From Chloroflexota bacterium (GTDB lineage Bacteria; Chloroflexota; Limnocylindria; Limnocylindrales; CSP1-4): a stretch of 64,000 nucleotides of DNA. Position numbers and translations under genes: made by a program. The notes below the pieces were generated by a model that saw nothing but the letters and a program-made list of their open reading frames with translations, was not told the DNA's origin and ran no database searches. Shown one piece after another: positions 32,461 to 40,387 of this stretch; the stretch's first letter is position 1, and the number at the start of each line of letters is the position of its first letter. Location of the stretch: positions 1-64,000 of the forward strand of contig CANJLL010000008.1 in the NCBI GenBank assembly GCA_947475545.1. Direction: 5' to 3'.

Positions 32461-32523
32461 ATGACCCGGGCTGCCGCCCCGCGGCCCGCCAGCCCCTGGC
32501 TCCAGCGCGAGGAACCACCATGA
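32461..32523 (+). CDS. 20-codon leader peptide coupled to the aldehyde dehydrogenase gene
   Basis: ATG 32461 lies 7 nt after a TAGACT box and opens a 20-residue frame (starts MTRAAAPRP, ends QREEPP). Its TGA at 32521-32523 overlaps the ATG of the aldehyde dehydrogenase gene in an ATGA tetranucleotide. The layout suggests leaderless translation of a short peptide that delivers ribosomes to the downstream start, whose own ribosome site (GAGGAA) is moderate. It could also be chance; the peptide has no recognisable function. Confidence 0.45.
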   Translation: MTRAAAPRPASPWLQREEPP

Positions 32524-34100
32524 CGAGCGATTCCGGGCCGCGGATGAAGATCACGTACGCCACCCTGCGGGCCGACAACGAGGAGCTCCACGCAGGCTTC
32601 GAGGCGGGCGTGGAGCGTGTTCGGGCCCGCCTGGGCGCGAGCCATCGGAACCTGGTCGACGGGGCGTGGCGGGGCGGCACAGGGACGTTCGAGGTTCGCT
32701 CGCCCATCGACACCGACATCCTGCTGGGGCAGTTCGCCATGGGGACGCCGGCGGACGTGGACGCCGCGGTGGCCGCGGCGCGACGGGCGCAGCCCGGCTG
32801 GGCCGCCACGCCGTGGGGGGAGCGGCTGCGGATCCTCCGCGCGGCCGCGGAGCTGATCAGCGAGCGGCTCATGGACTACGCCGCGGTCATGGCGTTCGAG
32901 TGCGGCAAGACACGCATGGAGGCGCTGGGTGAGGTCGAGGAAGCTGCGGACCTCATCCGCTACTACGCCCAGACCATGGAGGAGAACAACGGCTACGACC
33001 ACCCGATGGGCAACCTGGGCGATGCGGCGGTGCACACCCGGACCATCCTCCGGCCGCACGGCGTGTTCGGCGTGATCAGCCCGTTCAACTTCCCGATGGC
33101 GCTGGCGTCCGGGCCCATCGCGGGCGCGCTGATCGCCGGCAACACCGTGGTCTTCAAGCCCGCCTCGGTCACCTCGTGGTCGGCCGTCGTGCTGACCCAG
33201 GCATACGTGGACGCGGGGGTCCCCGCCGGGGTGCTGAACCTGGTGATGGGACCCGGCGCCACGGTGGGCCAGGCGCTCCAGGGCCACCCGGGCATCGACG
33301 GGATGGTCTTCACCGGCTCGTACGAGGTGGGGATGGCGCTCTACCGCTCGTTCACCACGCGCTGGCCGCGGCCGTGCATCGTGGAGATGGGCGGCAAGAA
33401 CCCGGCGATCGTGACGCGTCACGCCGACCTCGACGAGGCGGCCGAGGGGATCGTCCGCGCCTCCTTCGGCTTCGATGGCCAGAAGTGCTCCGCCAACTCT
33501 CGGGTGTACGTGGAGCAGGCCGTCCACGACGACCTCGTCGCGCGGCTGGTGGCGCGGACGCAGGCGCTGCGCGTGGGCGACCCGCTGCTGCGCGAGACGT
33601 TCATGGGGCCGGTCATCGACCAGCGGGCCGTGGACCGCTGGGGCGCCGCCGTGGCCGACGCCAGGCGTGATGGGCGGGTGTTCGCCGGTGGTGAGCGCCT
33701 GACCGACGGCTTCATGGCGCGCGGGTTCTTCGTGGAGCCCACGGTGGTCGGGCGCCTGCCCGCCGCACACCGGCTCTTCCAGGACGAGCTGTTCGCGCCG
33801 TTCGTGACGGTGCACCCGGTGGCCTCGCTGGACGAGGCGATCGGCCTCGCCAACGACTCGCTGTACGGGCTGACGGCCGGCATCTACTCCGAGGACCGCG
33901 CCGAGGTGGACCGCTTCCTGGATCGAATGCAAGCCGGCGTCCTGTACGTCAACCGCCGGGCCGGCTCCACTACGGGTGCATGGCCGGGGATCCAGTCATT
34001 CGGTGGCTGGAAGGGGAGCGGGTCCACGGGCAAGGCCGGGCTGGGCATGTACTACGTCGCGCAGTTCCTGCGGGAGCAGAGCCACACGATCGTGGACTGA
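32520..34100 (+). CDS. NAD(P)-dependent aldehyde dehydrogenase, P5C dehydrogenase-like
   Basis: 526-residue ALDH-superfamily enzyme. The Asn of the oxyanion hole is in ISPFNFPMA, the cofactor loop is VFTGSYEVGMALYRS, the general-base Glu is in IVEMGGKNPAIV, and the nucleophile Cys is in FDGQKCSANSRVYV. The N-terminal extension (MKITYATLRADNEELHAGFEAGVERVRARLG) and the RAGSTTGAWPGIQSFGGWKGSGSTGKAG C-terminal motif resemble 1-pyrroline-5-carboxylate dehydrogenases, which oxidise glutamate semialdehyde to glutamate in proline catabolism. No proline dehydrogenase is adjacent, so another semialdehyde substrate is possible. Confidence 0.88.
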   Translation: MTSDSGPRMKITYATLRADNEELHAGFEAGVERVRARLGASHRNLVDGAWRGGTGTFEVRSPIDTDILLGQFAMGTPADVDAAVAAARRAQPGWAATPWGERLRILRAAAELISERLMDYAAVMAFECGKTRMEALGEVEEAADLIRYYAQTMEENNGYDHPMGNLGDAAVHTRTILRPHGVFGVISPFNFPMALASGPIAGALIAGNTVVFKPASVTSWSAVVLTQAYVDAGVPAGVLNLVMGPGATVGQALQGHPGIDGMVFTGSYEVGMALYRSFTTRWPRPCIVEMGGKNPAIVTRHADLDEAAEGIVRASFGFDGQKCSANSRVYVEQAVHDDLVARLVARTQALRVGDPLLRETFMGPVIDQRAVDRWGAAVADARRDGRVFAGGERLTDGFMARGFFVEPTVVGRLPAAHRLFQDELFAPFVTVHPVASLDEAIGLANDSLYGLTAGIYSEDRAEVDRFLDRMQAGVLYVNRRAGSTTGAWPGIQSFGGWKGSGSTGKAGLGMYYVAQFLREQSHTIVD

Positions 34101-34206
34101 GGGCGCCCTATTCGCGCGCCGTCGCCTGCATGGACCCCCCGGGGACAGCCGGCGCCCTATCCGCCCACCGGGCCCAACGCCTCGGCGACCGCCCGACTGG
34201 GCCCCT

Positions 34207-34686
34207 CTACCGCTCTGGCAGGGACTGGCGGACGACGACGACCGGGCAGTGCGCGCTGCGGATCACCTCGTCCGAGACGCTCCCGATGAGTGCCCGGCCC
34301 ATCCCGCTGTGGCCCCGGTTGCCGATCACGATCAGGTCCACGTCCTCGGACTGGGAGGCCTCGATGATCGCTTCCGCCGGATCGCCCTCCCAGATCAGGT
34401 AGGAGACTTCGACGCCATGGGCTCGGCCGCGAGCGACCAGCTCGGACATCGCCAGTTCCTTGCTGCCGCGCACCTGGTGCATCGCCGGCCCGCGTCCCGT
34501 CGAGCGCCGGAGGGCACCCGGATCGATGACATTGACGACGAGGACCGCGGCGCCCATCTGGGCGGCCAGTCGGAAGGCCTCGGATGTGGCCATCTCGGAA
34601 CTGGGGGCGAGGTCGGTCGCGAGCAGGAGCCTGGCGTGGCGCCGCAGCTCCGGGACGGGAGCGGCCGGCAAGAGCGGCGCCACCAT
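34207..34686 (-). CDS. Universal stress protein (UspA family)
   Basis: 159 residues from ATG 34686. Single Usp domain: LLLATDLAPSSEMATSEAFRLAAQ at the start, Asp-rich VNVIDPG, and the ATP-binding signature G-x2-G-x9-GS as IGNRGHSGMGRALIGSVSDEVI, ending in CPVVVVR. It is divergent from the sensor kinase/response regulator pair, a layout that recalls the DosR-type dormancy regulons of actinobacteria, where usp genes are regulated targets. The stop-side 106 bp to the aldehyde dehydrogenase gene shows no feature. Confidence 0.92.
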   Translation of the reverse strand: MVAPLLPAAPVPELRRHARLLLATDLAPSSEMATSEAFRLAAQMGAAVLVVNVIDPGALRRSTGRGPAMHQVRGSKELAMSELVARGRAHGVEVSYLIWEGDPAEAIIEASQSEDVDLIVIGNRGHSGMGRALIGSVSDEVIRSAHCPVVVVRQSLPER

Positions 34687-34842
34687 CAATCGATGGCGGC
34701 GGACGCCGCGGGACGCGATCGCGGGGGCTGCACGGTCATGACGTCATTCTTGGGCCGCGCAGTGAACCCTGTAGGGACTTGTGGACCCATCCCCGGGGGC
34801 CGCCCGGCCCCAACTGCCTCCCGGGCTTCGGTCCGGCGCTGC

Positions 34843-34848
34843 TACCCT
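34843..34848 (+). promoter_or_regulatory. -10 element TACCCT, leaderless-type
   Basis: Ends 7 nt before ATG 34856 of the histidine kinase gene. Confidence 0.45.
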
Positions 34849-34855
34849 AGGTGGG

Positions 34856-36073
34856 ATGTCCCACCAGCCCACCCCTGCCCGCCCGCACCACGACCTTGCC
34901 TTCAGAGAGCCGGAGACCGCGATCAGCGCGCTCGAGGCCTTCGACGAGGCGACCCGCGCCATCGCCGGGATCATGGACCTGGAGTCCGTGCTCCAGATCA
35001 TCACGGATCGCGTTCGGGCCCTCGTCGGGGCGGAGTACGCGGCGCTGGGGATTGTTGACGCGCACGGGCGCATCGAGCAGTTCATCACCAGCGGGCTCCG
35101 TCGCGAGGAGCGCCGCGCGATCGGCGCCCCGCCCAGCGGCCTGGGGATCCTTGGGCTGATCATCCGGGAGGGCCGGAGCTACCGCATCACGGAGATCGGC
35201 ACCCACCCCGAGGCCCATGGCTTCCCGCCAAACCACCCGGCGATGCGCTCGTTCCTGGGCGTGCCCGTCGCGGCCAAGGGGGGGTCGCTGGGCAATCTCT
35301 ACCTCAGCAACAAGATTGGGGCGGCGGAGTTCACCGGCACCGACGAGATGCTCGTCGAGATGTTTGCCCGGCATGCCGCCATCGCCATCGAGAACGCCCA
35401 CCTCCACGCCCGGGTCTCCCAGCTGGCGGTGGTCGAGGAGCGCGACCGAATCGGGCGGGACCTGCACGACGGAATCATTCAGGGTATCTATGCGGTCGCC
35501 CTCTCCCTCGAAGACGTCCCGGACATGGTCAAGGACAACCCGGTTGAAGCCGCCACCAGGGTTGACCGCGCCATCGACCGCCTGAACCTCACGATCCGTG
35601 ACATCCGCAACTTCATCCTGGGCCTCGAATCCGAGCTGGTCGACGCCGGCGACCTTGTGGTTGGCCTGGCCGGGCTCGCCGAGGAGGTCCGGATCAACAC
35701 GATGATCGAGTTCGAGCTGGATCTCGACGCCCAGCATGGCCACCACGTGCAGCTGGTGCTGCCCAGCACGCACCGCGCGCAGCTGCTCCAGATGGCGCGC
35801 GAGGCACTCAGCAACATGGCGCGCCACTCGCGGGCAACCCGCGGCCGGATCTCGCTGCACGAGGAGGCCGGCAGCGCCGTGCTCGAGATCTCGGACAATG
35901 GCCGCGGGTTTGACCCCGCCGCGCCGGTCCAGCCGGGCCACCACGGCCTCGACAACCTGCACGACCGGGCGGCGGCCATGGCGGGCACGCTGGTCATCGA
36001 CAGTGAACCGGGCGCCGGGACGCGTATCATCGTTCGCGTACCGCTTGACGCCACTCCGGAGGCCAAACCGTGA
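34856..36073 (+). CDS. GAF-domain sensor histidine kinase (DevS/NarX-like)
   Basis: 405-residue cytoplasmic kinase. One GAF domain (about 25-175; ALGIVDAHGRIEQFITSG, SFLGVPVAAKGGSLGNLYLSNK) is followed by a HisKA_3 dimerisation helix with the phospho-accepting His in ERDRIGRDLHDGIIQGIYAVAL and a HATPase_c domain with N-box REALSNMARHS, G1 ISDNGRGFD and G2 GHHGLDNLHDRAAAM. It has the two-domain core of mycobacterial DevS/DosT with one GAF instead of two; no membrane segment is present, so the signal is intracellular (redox, gas or small ligand). A GTGA overlap couples it to the response regulator gene. Confidence 0.92.
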   Translation: MSHQPTPARPHHDLAFREPETAISALEAFDEATRAIAGIMDLESVLQIITDRVRALVGAEYAALGIVDAHGRIEQFITSGLRREERRAIGAPPSGLGILGLIIREGRSYRITEIGTHPEAHGFPPNHPAMRSFLGVPVAAKGGSLGNLYLSNKIGAAEFTGTDEMLVEMFARHAAIAIENAHLHARVSQLAVVEERDRIGRDLHDGIIQGIYAVALSLEDVPDMVKDNPVEAATRVDRAIDRLNLTIRDIRNFILGLESELVDAGDLVVGLAGLAEEVRINTMIEFELDLDAQHGHHVQLVLPSTHRAQLLQMAREALSNMARHSRATRGRISLHEEAGSAVLEISDNGRGFDPAAPVQPGHHGLDNLHDRAAAMAGTLVIDSEPGAGTRIIVRVPLDATPEAKP

Positions 36074-36735
36074 CCGAAGCTCAACCCGTCCTGCGGCTGC
36101 TGGTGGTCGACGACCACGAGGTGGTGCGCCAGGGACTCGTCGCGCTCCTCGACAGGCGCGAGGGCTTCCACGTGATTGCCGAGGCGGGGACCGTCGCGGA
36201 GTCCATCGAGGCAGCACGCCGCTTCCAGCCGGACATCGTGATCATGGACGTCCGGCTCCCCGATGGCTCCGGGATCGAGGCCTGCCGCGAGATCCGCGCG
36301 GAGCTGCCCCTGACCCGCGTCGTGATGCTGACCTCCTACCCGGACGAGGAGGCGGTCCTGTCCGCCATCGTCGCCGGTGCCAGCGGCTACCTGCTCAAGC
36401 AGGTCCGCGCCCGGGATCTGGTCGCCGCCCTGGAGGCCGTCGGCCGCGGCGAGTCGCTGCTTGATCCCGCCGTGACGGAGAAGGTCCTGGAGCGGGTCCG
36501 GCGGATCGCCACGGGGTCGCGCACCGACGAACTGGCTCAGCTGACCGCGCAGGAGCAGAAGATCCTCCTCCTGGTGGCCGAGGGGAAGACCAACAAGGAG
36601 ATCGCGAGCGAGATCTTCCTGTCGGACAAGACCGTGAAGAACTACGTGAGCTCGATCCTGTCGAAGCTCAACCTCGAGCGTCGCGCGCAGGCGGCGGCCT
36701 TCGTGGCCAAGCATCGGATCGACCGCGGCGGCTGA
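36070..36735 (+). CDS. NarL/DevR-type response regulator
   Basis: 221 residues. The receiver domain has the acidic pocket in VVDDHEVV, the phospho-acceptor Asp in IVIMDVRLPDGSG, Thr/Ser in VMLTSY and Lys in GYLLKQV. The LuxR-type helix-turn-helix (about 155-215) reads LTAQEQKILLLVAEGKTNKEIASEIFLSDKTVKNYVSSILSKL, very close to DevR/DosR. GTG start at 36070 inside the kinase stop. It is the partner of the GAF kinase and may control the divergent stress-protein gene. Confidence 0.94.
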   Translation: MTEAQPVLRLLVVDDHEVVRQGLVALLDRREGFHVIAEAGTVAESIEAARRFQPDIVIMDVRLPDGSGIEACREIRAELPLTRVVMLTSYPDEEAVLSAIVAGASGYLLKQVRARDLVAALEAVGRGESLLDPAVTEKVLERVRRIATGSRTDELAQLTAQEQKILLLVAEGKTNKEIASEIFLSDKTVKNYVSSILSKLNLERRAQAAAFVAKHRIDRGG

Positions 36736-36847
36736 ATCGGGGCCCGTGCGGCGGCGGCGCGGCGCGGGCCGACCGGCCCGCGATCCGTCGCATTCCGGCC
36801 CCCGCACTCCGGCGTTCCGGCCCACTGGCGTCGCGCAGCCCACGGCC

Positions 36848-36853
36848 TAGACT
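36848..36853 (+). promoter_or_regulatory. -10 element TAGACT, leaderless-type
   Basis: Ends 6 nt before the GTG at 36860; a CTGGCG lies 17 bp upstream as a possible -35. Confidence 0.5.
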
Positions 36854-36859
36854 GGCCCA

Positions 36860-38134
36860 GTGCGAATCGTCTCCGCCCAGGAGGCCGTGGCCGGCATCCG
36901 CTCGGGCGACACCATCTACCTGCACGGCCAGGCGGCCACGCCGAGCACCTTGCTTCAGGCCCTTGTCGACCGCGCGCCGGAGCTGACCGGCGTCACTGTC
37001 GCGCACCTCCACGCGGAGGGGCCTGCGCCGCACCTGGCGCCCGAGATGGCGCCCCACTTTCGGCACCGCGCGCTGTTCATCGGGCCGAATGCCCGGGCCG
37101 CCGTCAACGAGGGGCGCGCCGACTACGTCCCGATCTTCCTGTCCGACATCCCGCAGCTCTTCCTGTCGGGCGAGATGCCCCTCGACGCCGTGCTGATCAA
37201 CGTGACGCCGCCCGACGCGCACGGCTTCTGCTCGCTGGGCACCTCGGTCGAGGCGATGCACGCGGCGATCCGCTCCGCCCGGACGGTGATCGCGCAGCTC
37301 AACCCGGCGGTGCCGCGCACCCTGGGCGAGAGCTTCGTCCACGTCGACGACATCGACCTGGGCGTCGAGGTGGATCCCGCACCCCCGTACAGCCACCCGC
37401 CCGTGCCGATCGGCGAGATCGAACGGCGGATCGGCGAGTACGTGGCGGACCTGGTCGAAGACGGGGCGACGCTCCAATTGGGGATCGGCGGCATTCCGGG
37501 CGCGGTCTGCGCGGCGCTCACCGGCAAGAGGGACCTGGGCGTCCACACCGAGATGTTCACCGACGGCGTGGTCGATCTCGTGGAGGCCGGGGTCATCAAC
37601 GGCTCGCGCAAGGAGCGCAACCGGGGGAAGATCGTGGCTGCGTTCATGATGGGCAGCCCGCGCCTGTACGAGTTTGCCCGGGATAATCCGATGGTGGAGA
37701 TGCGCCAGGTCGACTTCACCAATGACACCGCGGTCATCCGTACCTTCCGGAAGATGACGGCGATCAACTCGGCGATCGAGGTCGACCTGTCCGGCCAGGT
37801 CGTGTCGGATTCGATCGGCCATCGGCTCTACTCCGGGGTAGGCGGCCAAGTCGACTTCGTCCGGGGCGCCTCCCTCGCCCCGGAGGGTCGGGTGATCATC
37901 GCCCTCCCATCAACGGCGTCCGGCGGCGCGGCATCGCGAATCGTGGGGTCGCTGCGCGAGGGCGCGGGGGTGGTGACGACGCGCGCCCATGCGCGGACGA
38001 TCGTCACCGAATGGGGTGTGGCTCAGCTGCACGGTCGGAGCCTGCGCGAGCGCGCCCTGTCGTTGATCGCGGTGGCGCACCCGGATGCCCGCGAACGGCT
38101 CCGCGACGAGGCCCGGCGCAGCGGCCTCCTCTAG
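36860..38134 (+). CDS. Acetyl-CoA hydrolase/CoA-transferase family protein
   Basis: 424 residues, GTG start directly after a TAGACT box. The two domains of the Cat1/AbfT (4-hydroxybutyrate CoA-transferase) family are present. The catalytic Glu that forms the glutamyl-CoA thioester is in GVHTEMFTDGVVDLVEAG, preceded by LQLGIGGIPGAVCAAL. The N-terminal half has GDTIYLHGQAATPSTLLQAL and VTPPDAHGFCSLGTSVEA, and the C-terminus has GVGGQVDFVRGAS. It probably moves CoA between short-chain acids such as acetate and 4-hydroxybutyrate, propionate or succinate. It is followed by a hairpin terminator. Confidence 0.9.
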   Translation: MRIVSAQEAVAGIRSGDTIYLHGQAATPSTLLQALVDRAPELTGVTVAHLHAEGPAPHLAPEMAPHFRHRALFIGPNARAAVNEGRADYVPIFLSDIPQLFLSGEMPLDAVLINVTPPDAHGFCSLGTSVEAMHAAIRSARTVIAQLNPAVPRTLGESFVHVDDIDLGVEVDPAPPYSHPPVPIGEIERRIGEYVADLVEDGATLQLGIGGIPGAVCAALTGKRDLGVHTEMFTDGVVDLVEAGVINGSRKERNRGKIVAAFMMGSPRLYEFARDNPMVEMRQVDFTNDTAVIRTFRKMTAINSAIEVDLSGQVVSDSIGHRLYSGVGGQVDFVRGASLAPEGRVIIALPSTASGGAASRIVGSLREGAGVVTTRAHARTIVTEWGVAQLHGRSLRERALSLIAVAHPDARERLRDEARRSGLL

Positions 38135-38347
38135 CCCGGGCGCGGACCGACGCCTGGCGGACGGCCCTGTCTCCCGTCGCGCACTTCGTGCTCCCATGGG
38201 CCGCGTCGCGACTCCCGTGGGCCACGCCGGCCCCCGTCCGCGGCCGGGAGGTCGTTTCCACGCTTGGGCGTGACGCTCGCCAGGGGTCGCTGGGGGCGCG
38301 CTGAAGCCGGGATGGGAAGGTTGGGGAGTGGGGACGGAGGGAAAGCG

Positions 38348-38382
38348 AGAAGGGCATCGGGCGTCCCCTCCGATGCCCTTCT
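38348..38382 (+). terminator. Hairpin terminator after the CoA-transferase region
   Basis: Perfect 13-bp stem AGAAGGGCATCGG (38348-38360) with CCGATGCCCTTCT (38370-38382) and a 9-nt loop. The remainder of the 532-bp gap 38135-38666 is GC-rich with no gene or other site that I can support. Confidence 0.75.
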
Positions 38383-38666
38383 TGTGCGGAATCTTGGTCT
38401 CAGCCCGCGGCCCGGGGTAGGGCCGGATGGCCCATCGATTCGGGACCACGGGACCGCCTCGGCGGCCCGGGCCTCGAGACGGTCCGCCCGGCTGGTGACT
38501 TCCGGCACGGCCATGGCGGGCCGATCGGCGCTCGCGCCTCCTGCGGGCGCGCACGTACGGTTCTGGGGTGGCGGCTCGGGAATGCCGGGCGTCGCTGCGT
38601 ACTGACCCTCTCCCGCACCGTCCCGTGCGGCGTGGACCGCCGTCGAACCACCCGGGAGTGCACCTG

Positions 38667-39170
38667 ATGAGCCATGCGGCGAGCCTGCGAATCCTGGTCT
38701 GCGGTGATGCGGATCGGGGAGACAACGGCGCGCCGCTGATTGCCATCGCCCACCTCCTGCCCACGCTCCCGCGCCAGGTGCTGGATCAGGTCGAGGTGCG
38801 TCGTCGCGAGTTGCTCGACGTGAGCGACCTCATCGATCTGGGCGAGGGTGAGGCCTGCGTCATCATCGACACCGCCGCCAACGTCGAGCCCGGTGCCATC
38901 GTCACCATCTCCCTGGCCGACCTTGCTACCCGGTCGGACGGCCCGGTCCCTCGCTCGGCCCACGTGCTTCGGATCGACGAGGGGATCCGCAGCATCTCGA
39001 CCGCCCGCGGCTGTCTGCCGCCCGGCTCGTTCGTGGGGATCGGCGGTCGCTCGTTCGGCTTCGGCGTCCCGCTCTCCATCCCGGTGCGCACCTCCCTCCC
39101 AGGGTTCGCGCTGGCGATCGGCACCGAGATCACGCGAATCCTCCGCGTCCGCGTGCCGGATCCCCGCTGA
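38667..39170 (+). CDS. Hydrogenase maturation protease-like (HyaD/HycI, M52) protein
   Basis: 167 residues from ATG 38667. Overall shape and motifs follow NiFe-hydrogenase maturation endopeptidases: ILVCGDADRGDNGAPLIAI in place of the usual GxGN...DDG, an Asp-containing ELLDVSDLIDLGEGEACVIIDTAAN matching the second metal ligand region, and SAHVLRIDEGIRSI. Canonical members bind Ni through Glu/Asp16, Asp62 and His93; a candidate His (SAHVL) is present, but the GN motif is altered. No hydrogenase subunit is nearby; instead the gene precedes the oxoacid oxidoreductase operon by 187 bp. It may have another role, or serve a hydrogenase elsewhere. Confidence 0.75.
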   Translation: MSHAASLRILVCGDADRGDNGAPLIAIAHLLPTLPRQVLDQVEVRRRELLDVSDLIDLGEGEACVIIDTAANVEPGAIVTISLADLATRSDGPVPRSAHVLRIDEGIRSISTARGCLPPGSFVGIGGRSFGFGVPLSIPVRTSLPGFALAIGTEITRILRVRVPDPR

Positions 39171-39255
39171 CCGCGAGTCGCCACCAGGACACCTCGGCCC
39201 CGCCCTCGGCGGGGACCAAACCGCCTGCGCCGACGCCCCTCGGGCACGCCCAGGC

Positions 39256-39273
39256 GTGGTGTAGACGCACCAC
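39256..39273. promoter_or_regulatory. Inverted repeat GTGGTG-N6-CACCAC before the oxidoreductase operon
   Basis: Perfect 6-bp arms around TAGACG, a sequence that itself resembles the -10 boxes seen elsewhere. The site lies 85 bp before the ATG of the gamma/delta subunit gene. It could be an operator overlapping the promoter, or a small RNA hairpin. Confidence 0.35.
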
Positions 39274-39357
39274 CTCCGGGCGATGTGCCAACCGGCCCCC
39301 GAACTACGTGCCACCCGCCACTCCCGATCCAAAAGCCCTGGAGGACATCCTCGAACC

Positions 39358-40377
39358 ATGACGTCCCAAGCAGTCTCGCGCCCGGCGGCGTCGGGCATCC
39401 TTCCGAATGCGGCAGCCACCTTCGAGATTCGGTTCGAGTCGATCGGGGGTCTGGGCGCGCATGGCGCCGGCCAGATCCTCGCCACGGCCGCCGTGCTGCG
39501 TCTCGGCCTGAATGGGGCGAGCTTCTCGTCCTACGGTTCGGAGAAGAAGGGCTCACCGGTCCGCTCCTTCGTCCGCCTCACGCCCTCCGAGGCGCCCATC
39601 CGCACCAGCGAGCCGGTCGAGATGCCGGATTGCCTCGTGGTCTTCCACGCGGCGCTGATCCGGAACCCGACCACCTTCGCCGGCATCAAGGCCGACGGTA
39701 CCGTGATCCTCAACGCCCCGGCCGGGCCACTCCCGGAGCTGAAGGTCTTGCCCAGGACCGTCCGGGTCTTCCGTGTCGACGCCGGGGTGATCGCCCTCCA
39801 GGAGAAGTCCCGGCCCAATGCCGTCCTGCTGGGCACCCTCTGTGAGGCGTTCCCCTTCCTCGACGGCGAGATTGTCCGCGAGGCCCTGTCCGAGGAGTTC
39901 GCGGGCAAGCACCCCGAGGCCGTCGCCTCCAACGATCGTGCCTTCCGGCGCGGCCAGACTGAGGTGGAGGTCGTCACCGGGATCGGCGAGGCGGTCGGCG
40001 CCCTGCCGGCCGCGCGGAGCGAACCCGCCTGGGGCTTCACCACCCAGCCCGAGGGCGGGATCGTGATGGCGCCAGGCAGCACCTTCTGGAACGACCTCTC
40101 CATGTCGCGGGTGGGCTGGATGCCCGTCCTGGACACCGAGAAGTGTGTGCACTGCGGCACCTGTGACCTCGTCTGCCCGGACCTGTGCCTCGTCTGGGGC
40201 GACGGAGAGCCGGGCGCCAAGTACCTGCGCGTGCTGCAGGGCGTGGATTACCGCTATTGCAAGGGTTGCCTGCGCTGCGTCGAGTCCTGCCCCACCGGAG
40301 CGTTGGCGAAGACCGCCGAGACGCCCGGCCTGGCCGACTCCCTGCGCGTCCCGCTCTTCCCCGAATTCATCAAGTGA
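39358..40377 (+). CDS. 2-oxoacid:ferredoxin oxidoreductase, fused gamma/delta subunit
   Basis: 339 residues. The N-terminal gamma-type domain (about 25-215: EIRFESIGGLGAHGAGQILATAAV, FSSYGSEKKGSPVRSFVRL) joins a C-terminal delta-type ferredoxin domain with two [4Fe-4S] motifs, CVHCGTCDLVCP and CKGCLRCVESCP. With the next gene it forms a complete pyruvate- or 2-oxoacid:ferredoxin oxidoreductase that converts oxoacid plus CoA to acyl-CoA, CO2 and reduced ferredoxin, or runs in reverse for CO2 fixation. The ATG at 39358 is preceded by GGAGG about 13 nt upstream, somewhat far. The next gene starts 10 nt after its stop. Confidence 0.93.
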   Translation: MTSQAVSRPAASGILPNAAATFEIRFESIGGLGAHGAGQILATAAVLRLGLNGASFSSYGSEKKGSPVRSFVRLTPSEAPIRTSEPVEMPDCLVVFHAALIRNPTTFAGIKADGTVILNAPAGPLPELKVLPRTVRVFRVDAGVIALQEKSRPNAVLLGTLCEAFPFLDGEIVREALSEEFAGKHPEAVASNDRAFRRGQTEVEVVTGIGEAVGALPAARSEPAWGFTTQPEGGIVMAPGSTFWNDLSMSRVGWMPVLDTEKCVHCGTCDLVCPDLCLVWGDGEPGAKYLRVLQGVDYRYCKGCLRCVESCPTGALAKTAETPGLADSLRVPLFPEFIK

Positions 40378-40387
40378 GGAAGCCCGC

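Noticed and set aside
34690..34855. DosR-type operator GGGACTTGTGGACCC
   Set aside because: The arms are not a true inverted repeat of GGGAC/GTCCC, so it is not listed as a site.
38667..39170. Evidence for a hydrogenase locus
   Set aside because: Only a maturation-protease-like gene is present; no large or small hydrogenase subunit or hyp genes are in the window.
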